DNA of 64,000 bases from the NCBI GenBank assembly GCA_014804425.1, contig JAAUZV010000006.1:42421-106420 (forward strand). Direction: 5' to 3'. Source of the stretch: Lachnospiraceae bacterium. GTDB lineage: Bacteria > Bacillota > Clostridia > Lachnospirales > Lachnospiraceae. Each line of letters starts with the position of its first letter. Within the stretch, counting starts at the first letter, position 1. Under the pieces are notes generated by a model that searched no databases, was not told where the DNA came from, and saw only the letters and a list, made by a program, of their open reading frames with translations. A program made the position numbers and the translations under genes. Positions 10,247-20,437 of the stretch are shown piece by piece.

Positions 10247-10306
10247 CCACACCCTCCATACCAAAAGTGGGAAGCCTGCGCCTCCCACCCCTATCATCCT
10301 GCCGGA

Positions 10307-10825
10307 TCACTTGTTTTTTCCACAACACTTCTTATACTTCTTACCGCTTCCGCACGGACACGGGTCATTCGGATAAACCTTTGCCTCTTTGCGGATCGTT
10401 GTGGACTGCTTCTGCTCTTTATAGAGCTCTTTTCTCTTTTCCTCGTCGAAAATGGACTCCCACTGCTCCAAATTATAAAGCCAGTCCGCTTCCGCTCCGA
10501 CCATGTTCTTGTAAAGACGTTCTTTATCGAACGCAAGGCTGACCTCGGTATCCTCCTCCATCTCCTCGATCGGATTCGGCTCCTTTAAGCTGTCATTGAT
10601 GCCGTCCAAAAATCCCGTCATTGTCATAATGTCTATGCCATACTTCTCGGCAAGAGAAGCAACCGTTCCCTTGACCTCCTCATCGGGATTTTCCAAGAGC
10701 TGCGCGTAAATGTCCTTCTCCTTTGCAAAATAATCATTCCACAAACGCTGCAGATCGCCTTTATTTGCCTTCTCGGAATATGCCGTCTCCCGCCACTTTT
10801 CTAATAATGCCATATGCCTGTCCAT
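10307..10825 (-). CDS. SEC-C metal-binding motif protein
   Basis: C-terminal [22 protein letters not shown]. Confidence 0.85.
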   Translation of the reverse strand: MDRHMALLEKWRETAYSEKANKGDLQRLWNDYFAKEKDIYAQLLENPDEEVKGTVASLAEKYGIDIMTMTGFLDGINDSLKEPNPIEEMEEDTEVSLAFDKERLYKNMVGAEADWLYNLEQWESIFDEEKRKELYKEQKQSTTIRKEAKVYPNDPCPCGSGKKYKKCCGKNK

Positions 10826-11133
10826 CCTTCTTTCCTAAATATCGCTTGTTTTTCCTTTGCGCTCATTATATACCATATGCGCGGGAATTTCAAAAACTTT
10901 TTATTTTTTTGTATAAAGCCGGGACATGCGGCGATACTATGACTAATCATTGGATCCCCCTCCATTGATCATTACACCAAAGAAAAGAATAATTTTATCC
11001 TCCCCTTATCAAAGCAGCCTCTTTCGGACAGACACATCGTCACCGTGCCGGAAGGGGTTGTTTTTTGTCCGCCGGACATGCTACAATAAACAGGAAAGAC
11101 ATTTGCGGGTTGTTGGCAGCAGGGGGGCTCCTT

Positions 11134-11487
11134 ATGGAAGATAAAAAAATAAAACGTCACAAACAGATCGCGGCGATCATCGGCATCGCACTCCTCGTCG
11201 CAATGTATCTTGTCACCTTTATTCTCGCATTATGCAGATTTGACGGCGCTTCTTCCCTATTCATGGGCGCCCTTGCCTGCACGATCGTCGTTCCGGTTCT
11301 CATTTGGATTTATATTTGGCTTTACGGTCTGCTGACGCGCAAAAAAACGATCGCGACCCTGTTTCCCGACGCGCCGAGCGAGGAAGAAGTGCTGAACGCG
11401 CGGCTTGCCGCTGCGGATGCAGCAGACGGGCAGACGGATGCCATGGATGCAGCGGAAGAACATGTATCCGCAGACGAGGAAAATTAA
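11134..11487 (+). CDS. Small two-TM hypothetical protein
   Basis: MEDKKIKRHKQIAAIIGIALLVAMYLVTFILALC...; TM segments and acidic tail. Confidence 0.6.
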   Translation: MEDKKIKRHKQIAAIIGIALLVAMYLVTFILALCRFDGASSLFMGALACTIVVPVLIWIYIWLYGLLTRKKTIATLFPDAPSEEEVLNARLAAADAADGQTDAMDAAEEHVSADEEN

Positions 11488-11538
11488 ACGCAAAAAGAGA
11501 ATCCTGACTGCAAAACGCGGGAGCCGGTAGCAGCTCAG

Positions 11539-12147
11539 TTATCCCATCTTTACGCCAAGCTCCTTTAATTGTGCGCACACCTGCTCATAGGTCTGATAGC
11601 GGATCGTATGCCAGTGAAGCTTGTCCGCCGTATCCAGATTCTCCTGCAGATCGTCAATAAACACACATTCCTCAGACCGAAACGAATAACGCTCCTGAAG
11701 CAGTTCATAGATCGCGCGGTCCGGTTTGACGACCTTATCCCGATATGACAGGATGTATCCGTCCATATCGTCGAGAAACACCAGCTGATCCCGATTATCT
11801 TCATATGCTTTTTTCGGATAATTGGAAAGCGCGAGCACCTGATACCCCGCTCGTTTTAATCCCCGAACCCACGGAACGGCATGGGGGCGCAGCTTCACAA
11901 CTCCGCTCACATCCGCGAGCGCCTCCCGCATCTGCGGTTCGATCTCTCTGTCACACGCGGCAAACAGGGAGATGACCTCTTCATCGCTCAGCACGCCGCG
12001 GTCAAGCTCGCTCCAATATCCGCTGTCCACCGTTGCCGCCGCGATCCGCTCACAGATTTCCTCCGAATACCCTTTTGCCTTCAGCATCTCCCTAAAACAA
12101 AAATCCACCATCACATTGCCAATATCAAAAATCACGGTTTTTATCAT
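11539..12147 (-). CDS. HAD family hydrolase (HAD-IA like)
   Basis: MIKTVIFDIGNVMVDF...ALSNYPKKAYED...KPDRAIYELL...CVFIDDLQENLDTA. Confidence 0.9.
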   Translation of the reverse strand: MIKTVIFDIGNVMVDFCFREMLKAKGYSEEICERIAAATVDSGYWSELDRGVLSDEEVISLFAACDREIEPQMREALADVSGVVKLRPHAVPWVRGLKRAGYQVLALSNYPKKAYEDNRDQLVFLDDMDGYILSYRDKVVKPDRAIYELLQERYSFRSEECVFIDDLQENLDTADKLHWHTIRYQTYEQVCAQLKELGVKMG

Positions 12148-12260
12148 CTTTATCCCTCCGCATACCGCAGATTCCGTCCGCGGCATTGCGCCACTCAATA
12201 GTAATTTACTTATTGTAGCATATCACCCCCCAAATGTCATTCATATTCTTGTTTCCGCCT

Positions 12261-13529
12261 TCATCCCGTCTGAATCATCCCCCCGACGAAAATCCCCCGA
12301 TTCGCTTCATACATGCCGGGGAGCTGCGATAACGGCAGCGGGTTCTCACCTAAGCCCGCCTCAATCGTATACCCCGGCCTGTCATACGTCATAATAAACC
12401 AATCCTTATATCCTGCGTTCCCCGACGCCGCAGGCGTCTCCTCCACCGCATAGCCACTCACAGCTCCGAAATATTGCGCGATCTCATAGGAACGCGCCGG
12501 CTCATAGTCCTGATATTTCCAAAAAATAACCTCTCCCTGCGTGTGATAGGCAAGAATCAGTAAGAACCGATGCTCCAGCGTAAAATTGTAGACTGCCGCG
12601 CTCTCCGGCGCAACAAGCGGCGCCTGCCCGACATAATCGCGGGGCGCGGGCGTCGTATAGCCCTGCGCATATTTCACACGCCGCGCCTCCTCCCAGCCTG
12701 CCGGAAATTGCAGGTTTAAGTCCACTCCCTCAATATTGGCTTTCCACCCGCTCGGAAACGGGATTGACGGATATGCCGCCGCAATCTCGCGTGCCCTCTC
12801 ATATGCTGCCGTATCGATCGGCAGTCCGTTTACCAGATCCACGCCGTCAGGATTCACCATCGGTACCACATATAGAGAATAATTGTCAAACAGCCACTTT
12901 GCATCAACGCCGCCTATCCTTTTTCCCAAGGCATACGCCTGCGCATACTCCTCAACGAAGCGCAGAACAAGCGGTGTTGTGATCCACTCATTGGCATGGA
13001 ATGCCGCGTTGTAAAACAGCTCACGCTCCCCGTTTCCGATACGCACATACCACAGCTCATTTTTCAAGACACTCTGCCCGATGCTTCCTGTCTGCAAAAA
13101 AGAATACCGCGCAGCAAGTCCCTCGATCACATAACGCGTGAGCATCGAGGAATATGCGACATCCTGCGGCACGACCTCAAACGGCAGCGGCACGATAAGC
13201 GACATGCCCGGCATCAGGTAAAGCGGCCCGATACCCGGATTGGCGAGCATGAGCGCCTGCATCGATATGTGGTAGCGCGCAGCGATCTCGTAAAAACTGT
13301 CCCCCGCCTGCACCTCATAAGTCACATATCCGCGCAGATACGGCACAAGCGTCTCCCACACACTGTCATCCACAATGCACTCCGCTTCCTCTTTTCCCGT
13401 AAACGCCGCAAGCGCCCTGCAGGTCTCTTCCCCAAACACACCATCCACAGCAGTCGAATACCCTGCCCTTTGCAGCGCAATCTGTATGTATTGCACCAAT
13501 GTCCCCTGATCTCCACGCACAATCCGCAT
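12261..13529 (-). CDS. M14 family zinc carboxypeptidase with peptidoglycan-binding and LysM domains
   Basis: N-terminal peptidoglycan-binding repeat, LysM (YEVQAGDSFYEIAARYHISMQALMLANPG), AAFHANEWITTPLVLRFVEEYA and MVNPDGVDLVNG motifs. Confidence 0.9.
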   Translation of the reverse strand: MRIVRGDQGTLVQYIQIALQRAGYSTAVDGVFGEETCRALAAFTGKEEAECIVDDSVWETLVPYLRGYVTYEVQAGDSFYEIAARYHISMQALMLANPGIGPLYLMPGMSLIVPLPFEVVPQDVAYSSMLTRYVIEGLAARYSFLQTGSIGQSVLKNELWYVRIGNGERELFYNAAFHANEWITTPLVLRFVEEYAQAYALGKRIGGVDAKWLFDNYSLYVVPMVNPDGVDLVNGLPIDTAAYERAREIAAAYPSIPFPSGWKANIEGVDLNLQFPAGWEEARRVKYAQGYTTPAPRDYVGQAPLVAPESAAVYNFTLEHRFLLILAYHTQGEVIFWKYQDYEPARSYEIAQYFGAVSGYAVEETPAASGNAGYKDWFIMTYDRPGYTIEAGLGENPLPLSQLPGMYEANRGIFVGGMIQTG

Positions 13530-13647
13530 CGTTCTTCCTCCGCCCTTCCGAAAATGAACCCTATTTTACTTCCCTATGCAATTATCTTATGCGCGTACCG
13601 GCGTTTCGGTTCCTTTTTTCCTGTGACAGCCCGTCAAGGACTTTTAG

Positions 13648-13701
13648 GCACAAAAAAAGAGTTTGCGTTCCGCAAACTCTTTCGGAGAAATTTCCTATAA
13701 G
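13648..13701 (-). repeat. Hairpin repeat family A, single-stem variant
   Basis: Minus strand CTTATAGGAAATTTCTCCGAAAGAGTTTGCGGAACGCAAACTCTTTTTTTGTGC. Confidence 0.75.
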
Positions 13702-13738
13702 ATTTCAGGTTTCATAACTATTTCGTTTTATATGCCCA

Positions 13739-14734
13739 TTACACGCCCCACTCATTTTCCTGTGTGTATACCGCTTCTGTCTCTCCGTTTTCCTCTCCGG
13801 CTTCCGCTCCCGTCTCTGTTTCCGCTTCTGCCTCTGCTCCCGCTTGCGCCCCTGCTTCCTCTTCCGCCTCCGCTTCCAGCAGCATGGCGTTCGCATAATT
13901 GATGAGTTCGTCCTCCCACAGGGCATAAGCAGCTATTTTGAGATGGACAAAGTTATCGCTGCTTAAGCTCGCTTCAAGGTTCCCCTCCCCGTCGGATATG
14001 ACAGTACACAGATCGATGTAGCCCCAGCCGTTTTCCTCCGCCATTTCCTGCAAAAGGCCGTTGTATATGTCGATAGCAGGGTTGTATAAACATCCCTTTT
14101 CCTTACCTTTCACTGTATAAGTTACACTGACGATATGGATCTCTAAGTCCGGTGACGTCTCCAAAATTTTATCGATCAGTTCTTTGTACTTGTCGCGGTT
14201 GGATTCCGGCCCATATGAGACGAGGTCGTTGGTACCAAGCAGAATAAAAACGCGCTTTTTGCCCAAGAGGGGAAGGATATCCCACACATGGTACTTTTTC
14301 CCTTGATATTCAGGATGAGGAATATTGCCTTTTACAGGTCTCATTTCATTATGGACCGAGTAGCTGATTGCTGTCAGAAACTGAATATCATGGACAAAGT
14401 TGTCCTGCCTCACGCTGTAAATCCGAAACCCCTCCATGATCGAGTCTCCGATAAAAACCGAATCGCCGTAATACTCCGACAGCTGCTCATCGGTCAATTC
14501 CGCTATGCCGGTAATAGGGTCGTCGGTCAAAACCGAATCATCATAATACCCCGCCGACTGCTCATCGGTCAGTTCCGTTATGTTGATCATTTCCGCTTCG
14601 TCAGTCGGTTCCGGGCATACATCGACTGACGGCAGCTCGGAGGCGTACACAGAGCATGTTGTGTAATCTCCCAAAACGAGCATTCCGACAATGGCAATAC
14701 ATAAAAATTTTCCTTGTTTTCTGAATTTTCTCAT
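13739..14734 (-). CDS. Secreted SGNH/GDSL-type hydrolase
   Basis: Signal peptide, SVFIGDSIMEGF (block I), FILLGTNDLVSYG, late DNFVHL; internal repeat upstream of block I. Confidence 0.8.
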   Translation of the reverse strand: MRKFRKQGKFLCIAIVGMLVLGDYTTCSVYASELPSVDVCPEPTDEAEMINITELTDEQSAGYYDDSVLTDDPITGIAELTDEQLSEYYGDSVFIGDSIMEGFRIYSVRQDNFVHDIQFLTAISYSVHNEMRPVKGNIPHPEYQGKKYHVWDILPLLGKKRVFILLGTNDLVSYGPESNRDKYKELIDKILETSPDLEIHIVSVTYTVKGKEKGCLYNPAIDIYNGLLQEMAEENGWGYIDLCTVISDGEGNLEASLSSDNFVHLKIAAYALWEDELINYANAMLLEAEAEEEAGAQAGAEAEAETETGAEAGEENGETEAVYTQENEWGV

Positions 14735-14871
14735 CTTTCTATTCCTTCTTTCCATGGATATTTTATGCATTGTAAGCTTAGAAAGCAATAGCAAAATTAA
14801 AAAAATCGGGTGAAGAGCAATTTAATCTATCGCGAAAGCGCCACAGTCTCTTTCACCCTTGACTTTTCCAG

Positions 14872-14905
14872 TATCATCTTTTATAGTAAAACCAATGTTT
14901 TGATA
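14872..14905 (+). promoter_or_regulatory. Promoter upstream of degV-like gene
   Basis: TTGACT-17-TATAGT; position approximate. Confidence 0.6.
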
Positions 14906-14947
14906 TTCAAATTAAAATTGAACAGTGTTCAAGAAAGGATTTTTCCC

Positions 14948-15808
14948 ATGTGTGTAAGAATCATAACCGACTCTGCCGCTGATCTGACCGCAGAATATGC
15001 CGCATCCCATGCCGTCACCGTCATTCCGATGACGACCATTTTCGGAGAAACAGAATATGTGGAGGGCGTCACAATCACGCACCACGAGTTTTACGAAAAG
15101 CTGATCGAGGACGACACGCTCCCCAAAACAAGCCAGCTTGCCCCGCATCAGTTTGAAGCGTTTTATGAAAAAGTTGCCTCCGCCGGGGATACCGCTGTCG
15201 TCATTACACTGTCTTCAAAGCTCTCCGGCACTTATCAGAATGCCGTGCTTGCCGCTGCGGATTATGAGGGAAAGATCTTTCCTGTTGACAGCTTAAATGC
15301 GACGGTCGGGGAACAGGTTTTGGTCAAACGCGCCGTTATGCTCGCAGAACAGGGAAAAAGCGCTTCGGAAATCGCAGATACCCTGTGCCGGGAACGCTCC
15401 CGCGTCCGTCTGATCGCACTCTTAGACACGCTGGAATACCTTAAAAAGGGCGGTCGGATCTCTCCGGCCACCGCATTTGTCGGTAACATGCTTTCCATTA
15501 AACCGGTCGTCACCGTCCGCGACGGCGAGGTTGTCGTCATCGGTAAGGCGCGCGGCTCCAAAAAGGGAAATAATATGCTCATCGAATATATCAAGGAACA
15601 CGGCGGCGCGGATTTTGACTATCCGATCGCTTTAGGCTATACCGGCTTATCCGATGATTTATTACAAAAATACATAGAGGACAGCCGGACACTCTGGGCG
15701 GACACATTCGATTCCCTCCCGATCTGTACGGTCGGAAGCACGATCGGCACCCATGTCGGCCCCGGCGCGATTGCTGTCGCTTATTTTCATCCTTCGGCGG
15801 AGGCATGA
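14948..15808 (+). CDS. DegV family fatty-acid-binding protein
   Basis: MCVRIITDSAADLTAEYAASHAVTVIPMTTIFGETEYVEG...TLSSKLSGTYQNA. Confidence 0.95.
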   Translation: MCVRIITDSAADLTAEYAASHAVTVIPMTTIFGETEYVEGVTITHHEFYEKLIEDDTLPKTSQLAPHQFEAFYEKVASAGDTAVVITLSSKLSGTYQNAVLAAADYEGKIFPVDSLNATVGEQVLVKRAVMLAEQGKSASEIADTLCRERSRVRLIALLDTLEYLKKGGRISPATAFVGNMLSIKPVVTVRDGEVVVIGKARGSKKGNNMLIEYIKEHGGADFDYPIALGYTGLSDDLLQKYIEDSRTLWADTFDSLPICTVGSTIGTHVGPGAIAVAYFHPSAEA

Positions 15809-15846
15809 TCTGCAAAAAGCTTCTGTCGAGTCAGCAAAGAAATGCA

Positions 15847-15897
15847 AAAAACGGCATACCCGCTATCGTTTACTACTTAGCGAGTATGTCGTTTTAT
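15847..15897. terminator. Hairpin terminator between convergent degV-like gene and purA
   Basis: AAAACGGCATAC(CC)GCTA...TAGCGAGTATGTCGTTTTATATT. Confidence 0.75.
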
Positions 15898-15952
15898 ATT
15901 AGGCCGATCGATCTACTTTCTCAACAGCCCCTTCATTATTTGAATACGCTTC

Positions 15953-17233
15953 TCACAGCTTGCGGTAAATAATGTCTTCCCTTGTCGGGCCATTGGATAT
16001 CATGGTGATCGGGAATCCGATCTGTTTTTCTATAAATTCAATATAGGCACGGCAGTTCTCCGGCAGATCCTCATAATTCTTGATCCCGCGGATATCACAT
16101 TTCCAGCCCGGCAGCTTTTCGTACACCGGCTTTGCCTTTTCCAACTTATAGGTAACGGGAAACTCTGTAGTCACCTCACCGTCAATCTCGTAGCCGACGC
16201 ACACGGGAATCTCATCCAGGTAACCAAGCACATCCAATACCGTAAACGCTACATCCGTTGTCCCCTGCAAACGGCAGCCGTATTTGGAAGCAACACAGTC
16301 AAACCAGCCCATGCGGCGGGGACGTCCCGTCGTCGCACCGAACTCGCCGCCATCCCCGCCGCGCGTCCGAAGCTCATTTGCCTCATCGCCGAAAATCTCC
16401 GACACAAACGCGCCCGCTCCGACCGCGGAGGAATATGCCTTGCACACTGTCACGATCTGCCGTATCTCATAGGGCGGAATTCCTGCGCCGATCGCGCCAA
16501 ACGCCGCTAACGTAGATGAGGACGTCACCATCGGATAAATGCCGTGATCCGGGTCCTTTAACGTCCCAAGCTGCCCCTCCAGCAAGATCGTCTTGCCATC
16601 CTTGATCGCCTGATCCAAATAGGCGGACACATTGCACACATATGGTTCTACCATTTCGCGATATTCATGCAGCGTGTCAAGCAGCTCTTTCGGAGAAATG
16701 GCGGGCTTATGATACAAATGCTCAAACAATACATTTTTCTGCTCACAGATCCGTTCTGTTTTTTCTTTTAACAATTCCTCGTCAAACAGCTCGCTGACCT
16801 GAAAACCGATCTTTGCATATTTATCGGAGTAAAAGGGAGCGATTCCGGACTTTGTGGAGCCGAAGCTCTTGCCCCCCAAGCGCTCCTCCTCATATTGGTC
16901 AAGCAAAATATGATACGGCATGACCATTTGCGCCCTATCCGAAATGAGAAGCTTCGGCATCGGGACATTTCTGTCCGTGATCGACTTGATCTCCTGAAAG
17001 AGCAACGGAATGTTCAGCGCAACGCCATTGCCGATAATACTTGTCGTATGGTCATAAAAAACACCGGACGGAAGCGTATGCAGCGCGAATTTGCCATAAT
17101 TATTGATAATGGTATGCCCCGCATTGGCGCCTCCCTGAAAACGTATGACGATATCTGCCTGCTCAGCAAGCATATCCGTGATCTTTCCCTTGCCCTCGTC
17201 ACCCCAATTTGCTCCAACTACCGCTTTTACCAT
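15953..17233 (-). CDS. purA: Adenylosuccinate synthetase
   Basis: MVKAVVGANWGDEGKGKITDMLAEQADIVIRFQGGANAGHTI. Confidence 0.98.
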   Translation of the reverse strand: MVKAVVGANWGDEGKGKITDMLAEQADIVIRFQGGANAGHTIINNYGKFALHTLPSGVFYDHTTSIIGNGVALNIPLLFQEIKSITDRNVPMPKLLISDRAQMVMPYHILLDQYEEERLGGKSFGSTKSGIAPFYSDKYAKIGFQVSELFDEELLKEKTERICEQKNVLFEHLYHKPAISPKELLDTLHEYREMVEPYVCNVSAYLDQAIKDGKTILLEGQLGTLKDPDHGIYPMVTSSSTLAAFGAIGAGIPPYEIRQIVTVCKAYSSAVGAGAFVSEIFGDEANELRTRGGDGGEFGATTGRPRRMGWFDCVASKYGCRLQGTTDVAFTVLDVLGYLDEIPVCVGYEIDGEVTTEFPVTYKLEKAKPVYEKLPGWKCDIRGIKNYEDLPENCRAYIEFIEKQIGFPITMISNGPTREDIIYRKL

Positions 17234-17309
17234 ATCATAATCCCTTTCTTTTTTATGACTTATGCCTCTTTGGCCTGTCGCCTCTGACCTTGTACACTCT
17301 GGTCGTATT

Positions 17310-18743
17310 TCACACGTTGATCTCCGCTTTCACACCGAGCAGCGCTTTATTTTCCTTTAAGATGGGCTCGACCACATTCTTTAAGAACGCATCCACCTGA
17401 ATCGAGGCGCGTCCCGTATAGCGCGACGGCTCCATTGTCGTTTGCAGCTCCTCCAGCGTTAACCCGAAAGAGGGATCGTCTGCGATCAGCTCCAAAAGAT
17501 TATTGTCAAGACCTTCCTCTTTAACCGTTTTTCCCGCCTGCATGGAGAGCTGTCTGATCTTCTCGTGCAGCTCCTGCCTGTCACCGCCCGCCTTGACCGC
17601 GTCCATCATGATATTCTCTGTCGCCATAAACGGCAGCTCGCTCATGAGCCGCTTTAAGATGACCTTTTCATGAACGACCAGACCGTCCACCACATTCAGG
17701 CACAGATCGAGCACGCCGTCGATCGCCAGAAAACCTTCGGGAATCGAAAGCCGCTTATTCGCCGAATCGTCCAGCGTCCGCTCAAACCACTGTGTCGCAG
17801 AAGTGATCGCCGGATTCATGGCATCGCACATCACATAGCGCGATAAAGAAGCAATGCGCTCGCTGCGCATCGGATTGCGCTTATATGCCATCGCCGAAGA
17901 ACCGATCTGATTCTTCTCAAATGGCTCCTCCACCTCTTTTAAGTGCTGGAGCAGTCGAATATCGTTGCTCATTTTATGCGCGCTCGCCGCAATGCCCGCC
18001 ACCACATTCATGACGCGGGTATCGACCTTACGCGAATAGGTCTGCCCCGATACCGGATAGCATTCCTCAAATCCCATTTTTTTTGCGATCATCGGGTCGA
18101 TGCGGTCGATCCGCTCGTGATCTCCGTCAAACAGCTCCAAAAAGCTCGCCTGCGTTCCGGTCGTTCCCTTCGAACCGAGCAGCTTCATCGTCGAGAGCAC
18201 ATAATTCAGATCCTCTAAATCCAAACAAAATTCCTGCATCCACAGCGTTGCGCGCTTGCCCACGGTCGTCGGCTGCGCCGGCTGAAAATGCGTAAATGCA
18301 AGCGTCGGCATCGCCTGATATTTTTTAGCAAAATCGGCAAGCTTCGCAATCACATTGACCAGCTTCTTTTTGACAAGCTTTAACGCCTCCGTCATGACGA
18401 TGATGTCCGTATTGTCCCCGACATAGCAGCTCGTCGCACCCAGATGAATGATGCCCTTTGCCTTCGGACACTGTACGCCGTAAGCATACACATGACTCAT
18501 GACATCGTGGCGCACTTCCTTTTCCCGCGCCTTTGCCACATCATAATTAATATCATCCTGATGGCTTTTCAGCTCGTCGATCTGCTCCTGCGTGATGTCC
18601 AGTCCCAGCTCTTTTTCCGTCTCGGCAAGCGCGATCCACAGCTTTCTCCATGTACGGAACTTCATGTCCGGAGAAAAAATATATTGCATTTCCCTGCTTG
18701 CATACCGCTCCGAAAGCGGACTTACATATCTGTCTGTGCTCAT
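17310..18743 (-). CDS. purB: Adenylosuccinate lyase
   Basis: PLSERYASREMQYIFSPDMKF...GSSAMAYKRNPMRSERI. Confidence 0.98.
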   Translation of the reverse strand: MSTDRYVSPLSERYASREMQYIFSPDMKFRTWRKLWIALAETEKELGLDITQEQIDELKSHQDDINYDVAKAREKEVRHDVMSHVYAYGVQCPKAKGIIHLGATSCYVGDNTDIIVMTEALKLVKKKLVNVIAKLADFAKKYQAMPTLAFTHFQPAQPTTVGKRATLWMQEFCLDLEDLNYVLSTMKLLGSKGTTGTQASFLELFDGDHERIDRIDPMIAKKMGFEECYPVSGQTYSRKVDTRVMNVVAGIAASAHKMSNDIRLLQHLKEVEEPFEKNQIGSSAMAYKRNPMRSERIASLSRYVMCDAMNPAITSATQWFERTLDDSANKRLSIPEGFLAIDGVLDLCLNVVDGLVVHEKVILKRLMSELPFMATENIMMDAVKAGGDRQELHEKIRQLSMQAGKTVKEEGLDNNLLELIADDPSFGLTLEELQTTMEPSRYTGRASIQVDAFLKNVVEPILKENKALLGVKAEINV

Positions 18744-18811
18744 CCGGTTCTCCTTTTTCTTTATCATACTGGCCTATTCGCCGCAAAAAAAATACGCGCC
18801 GATCTTTTATA

Positions 18812-18900
18812 TCCTATAGAAAATTTCTCTGCCCCGGAAGAATTCGCCGCAGGCGAATTCTTCGAAAGATTGGCGCACCCGCGCCAATCTTTTTTATGCA
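18812..18900 (+). repeat. Hairpin repeat family A, two-stem copy, overlapping the purF stop codon
   Basis: CTATAGAAAATTTCTCTGCCCCGGAAGAATTCGCCGCAGGCGAATTCTTCGAAAGATTGGCGCACCCGCGCCAATCTTTTTTATGC. Confidence 0.85.
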
Positions 18901-20342
18901 TCAAACTCGCCCCGAATATCCTCATCGGGCGGCGTCATCGGATAATGCCCCGTAAAGCATCCCTTACAGATGCCGAGTCCGTCCACCATCTCGGTCAAAC
19001 GTTCTTCCTTCAGGTAGGCGAGCGTATCCGCGCCGATGACCTTACGGATGTCCTCAACCGAGCGGTTGTACGCGATCAACTGATCTCTCGCCGGAATGTC
19101 CGTTCCGAAATAGCACGGCCACAAAAACGGCGGCGCGCTGACACGCATATGTACTTCCTTTGCCCCCGCCTCGCGCAGCATGTGGACGATCCTATCCGAG
19201 GTCGTACCGCGAACGATGGAATCGTCGATCATGATCACACGTTTTCCTTCCACCGCCTCGCGCAGCGCTGTCAGCTTCACCTGCACGCTGTTCTCCCTGT
19301 TTTTCTGCTTCGGTTTGATAAAGGTTCTCCCCACATAGCTGTTCTTGACAAACGCCTGCCCGTAGGGGATGCCCGACTGCATGGAATAACCAAGCGCGGC
19401 ACAATTGCCGGATTCCGGCACGCCGACGACCACATCCGCATCCACCGGGGAATCGATCGCAAGAAATTTTCCCGCCATGATACGGGAATGGTACACGCTC
19501 ATTCCGTCAATATAACTGTCGGGTCTGGCAAAATAAATATACTCGAATACACATCTCGCCTGCTTTTCCTTCGCAATGCAGCGTGACGTATCCGACTGAA
19601 TTCCATATTCAGGACTGATGGTAACGATCTCTCCTGGAAGCACGTCGCGCACAAACTCCGCGCCGACCGTATCGAGTGCACAGGTTTCGGATGCTAAAAT
19701 ATATACATTGTCGCGCCTGCCGATGCAGAGCGGACGGAACCCGAACGGGTCACGCGCGCCGATCAGCTTGCGCGGAGACATCACGATCAGGGAATACGCC
19801 CCCTTGATCTTGTCCATCGCGCGTCCCACGCCCTCCTCGACCGTCTTACTCTTTAAGCGCTCACGGGCAATATGATACGCAATGACCTCGGAGTCAATCG
19901 TCGTCTGGAAGATCGCTCCCGTATATTCCAGTTCACGGCGCAGCTCCGGCGCATTGATAAGATTCCCGTTATGCGCCAGTCCCAAAGTACCCTTAACGTA
20001 ATTTAACACAAGCGGCTGCGCATTCTCTCTCGTGCTGCTGCCCGCCGTGGAATAGCGCACATGCCCCACGCCGATATCACCTTTCAGCTTCTCTAAAATC
20101 TCCGGCGTGAATGCCTCGTTGAGCAGCCCCATGTCCTTTGCGGACAGAACCTTCCCTTTCGGTCCCTGCGTATCGCTGACGGCAATGCCGCAGCTCTCCT
20201 GCCCTCTGTGCTGGAGTGCAAAGAGACCGTAATAAATCGTGGAGGCAACATCACCGCCGTCAAAATCATAAACACCGAATACGCCGCATTCCTCATGCAG
20301 CCCATCCTCGGGCTCCGTACAAATGTTTAACTTATCCGTCAT
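18894..20342 (-). CDS. purF: Amidophosphoribosyltransferase
   Basis: EECGVFGVYDFDGGDVASTIYYGLFALQHRGQESCGIAV...VIMIDDSIVRGTTSDRIVHMLREAGA. Confidence 0.98.
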   Translation of the reverse strand: MTDKLNICTEPEDGLHEECGVFGVYDFDGGDVASTIYYGLFALQHRGQESCGIAVSDTQGPKGKVLSAKDMGLLNEAFTPEILEKLKGDIGVGHVRYSTAGSSTRENAQPLVLNYVKGTLGLAHNGNLINAPELRRELEYTGAIFQTTIDSEVIAYHIARERLKSKTVEEGVGRAMDKIKGAYSLIVMSPRKLIGARDPFGFRPLCIGRRDNVYILASETCALDTVGAEFVRDVLPGEIVTISPEYGIQSDTSRCIAKEKQARCVFEYIYFARPDSYIDGMSVYHSRIMAGKFLAIDSPVDADVVVGVPESGNCAALGYSMQSGIPYGQAFVKNSYVGRTFIKPKQKNRENSVQVKLTALREAVEGKRVIMIDDSIVRGTTSDRIVHMLREAGAKEVHMRVSAPPFLWPCYFGTDIPARDQLIAYNRSVEDIRKVIGADTLAYLKEERLTEMVDGLGICKGCFTGHYPMTPPDEDIRGEFDA

Positions 20343-20437
20343 GTCCAACCTTTCAAGCATACCGCCGCACACAGCAAAAATCCCATCCTGCTGCCGCACA
20401 CGGCAAAACAATTTCAATATACCGCCACAGATGCCGC

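Noticed and set aside
18444-19586. 380-aa + strand ORF and other long antisense ORFs (7652-8485, 27152-27958, 41289-41933, 46079-46900)
   Set aside because: Each lies opposite a well-supported gene, has no recognisable domain and has Arg/His/Ser-rich composition typical of shadow ORFs
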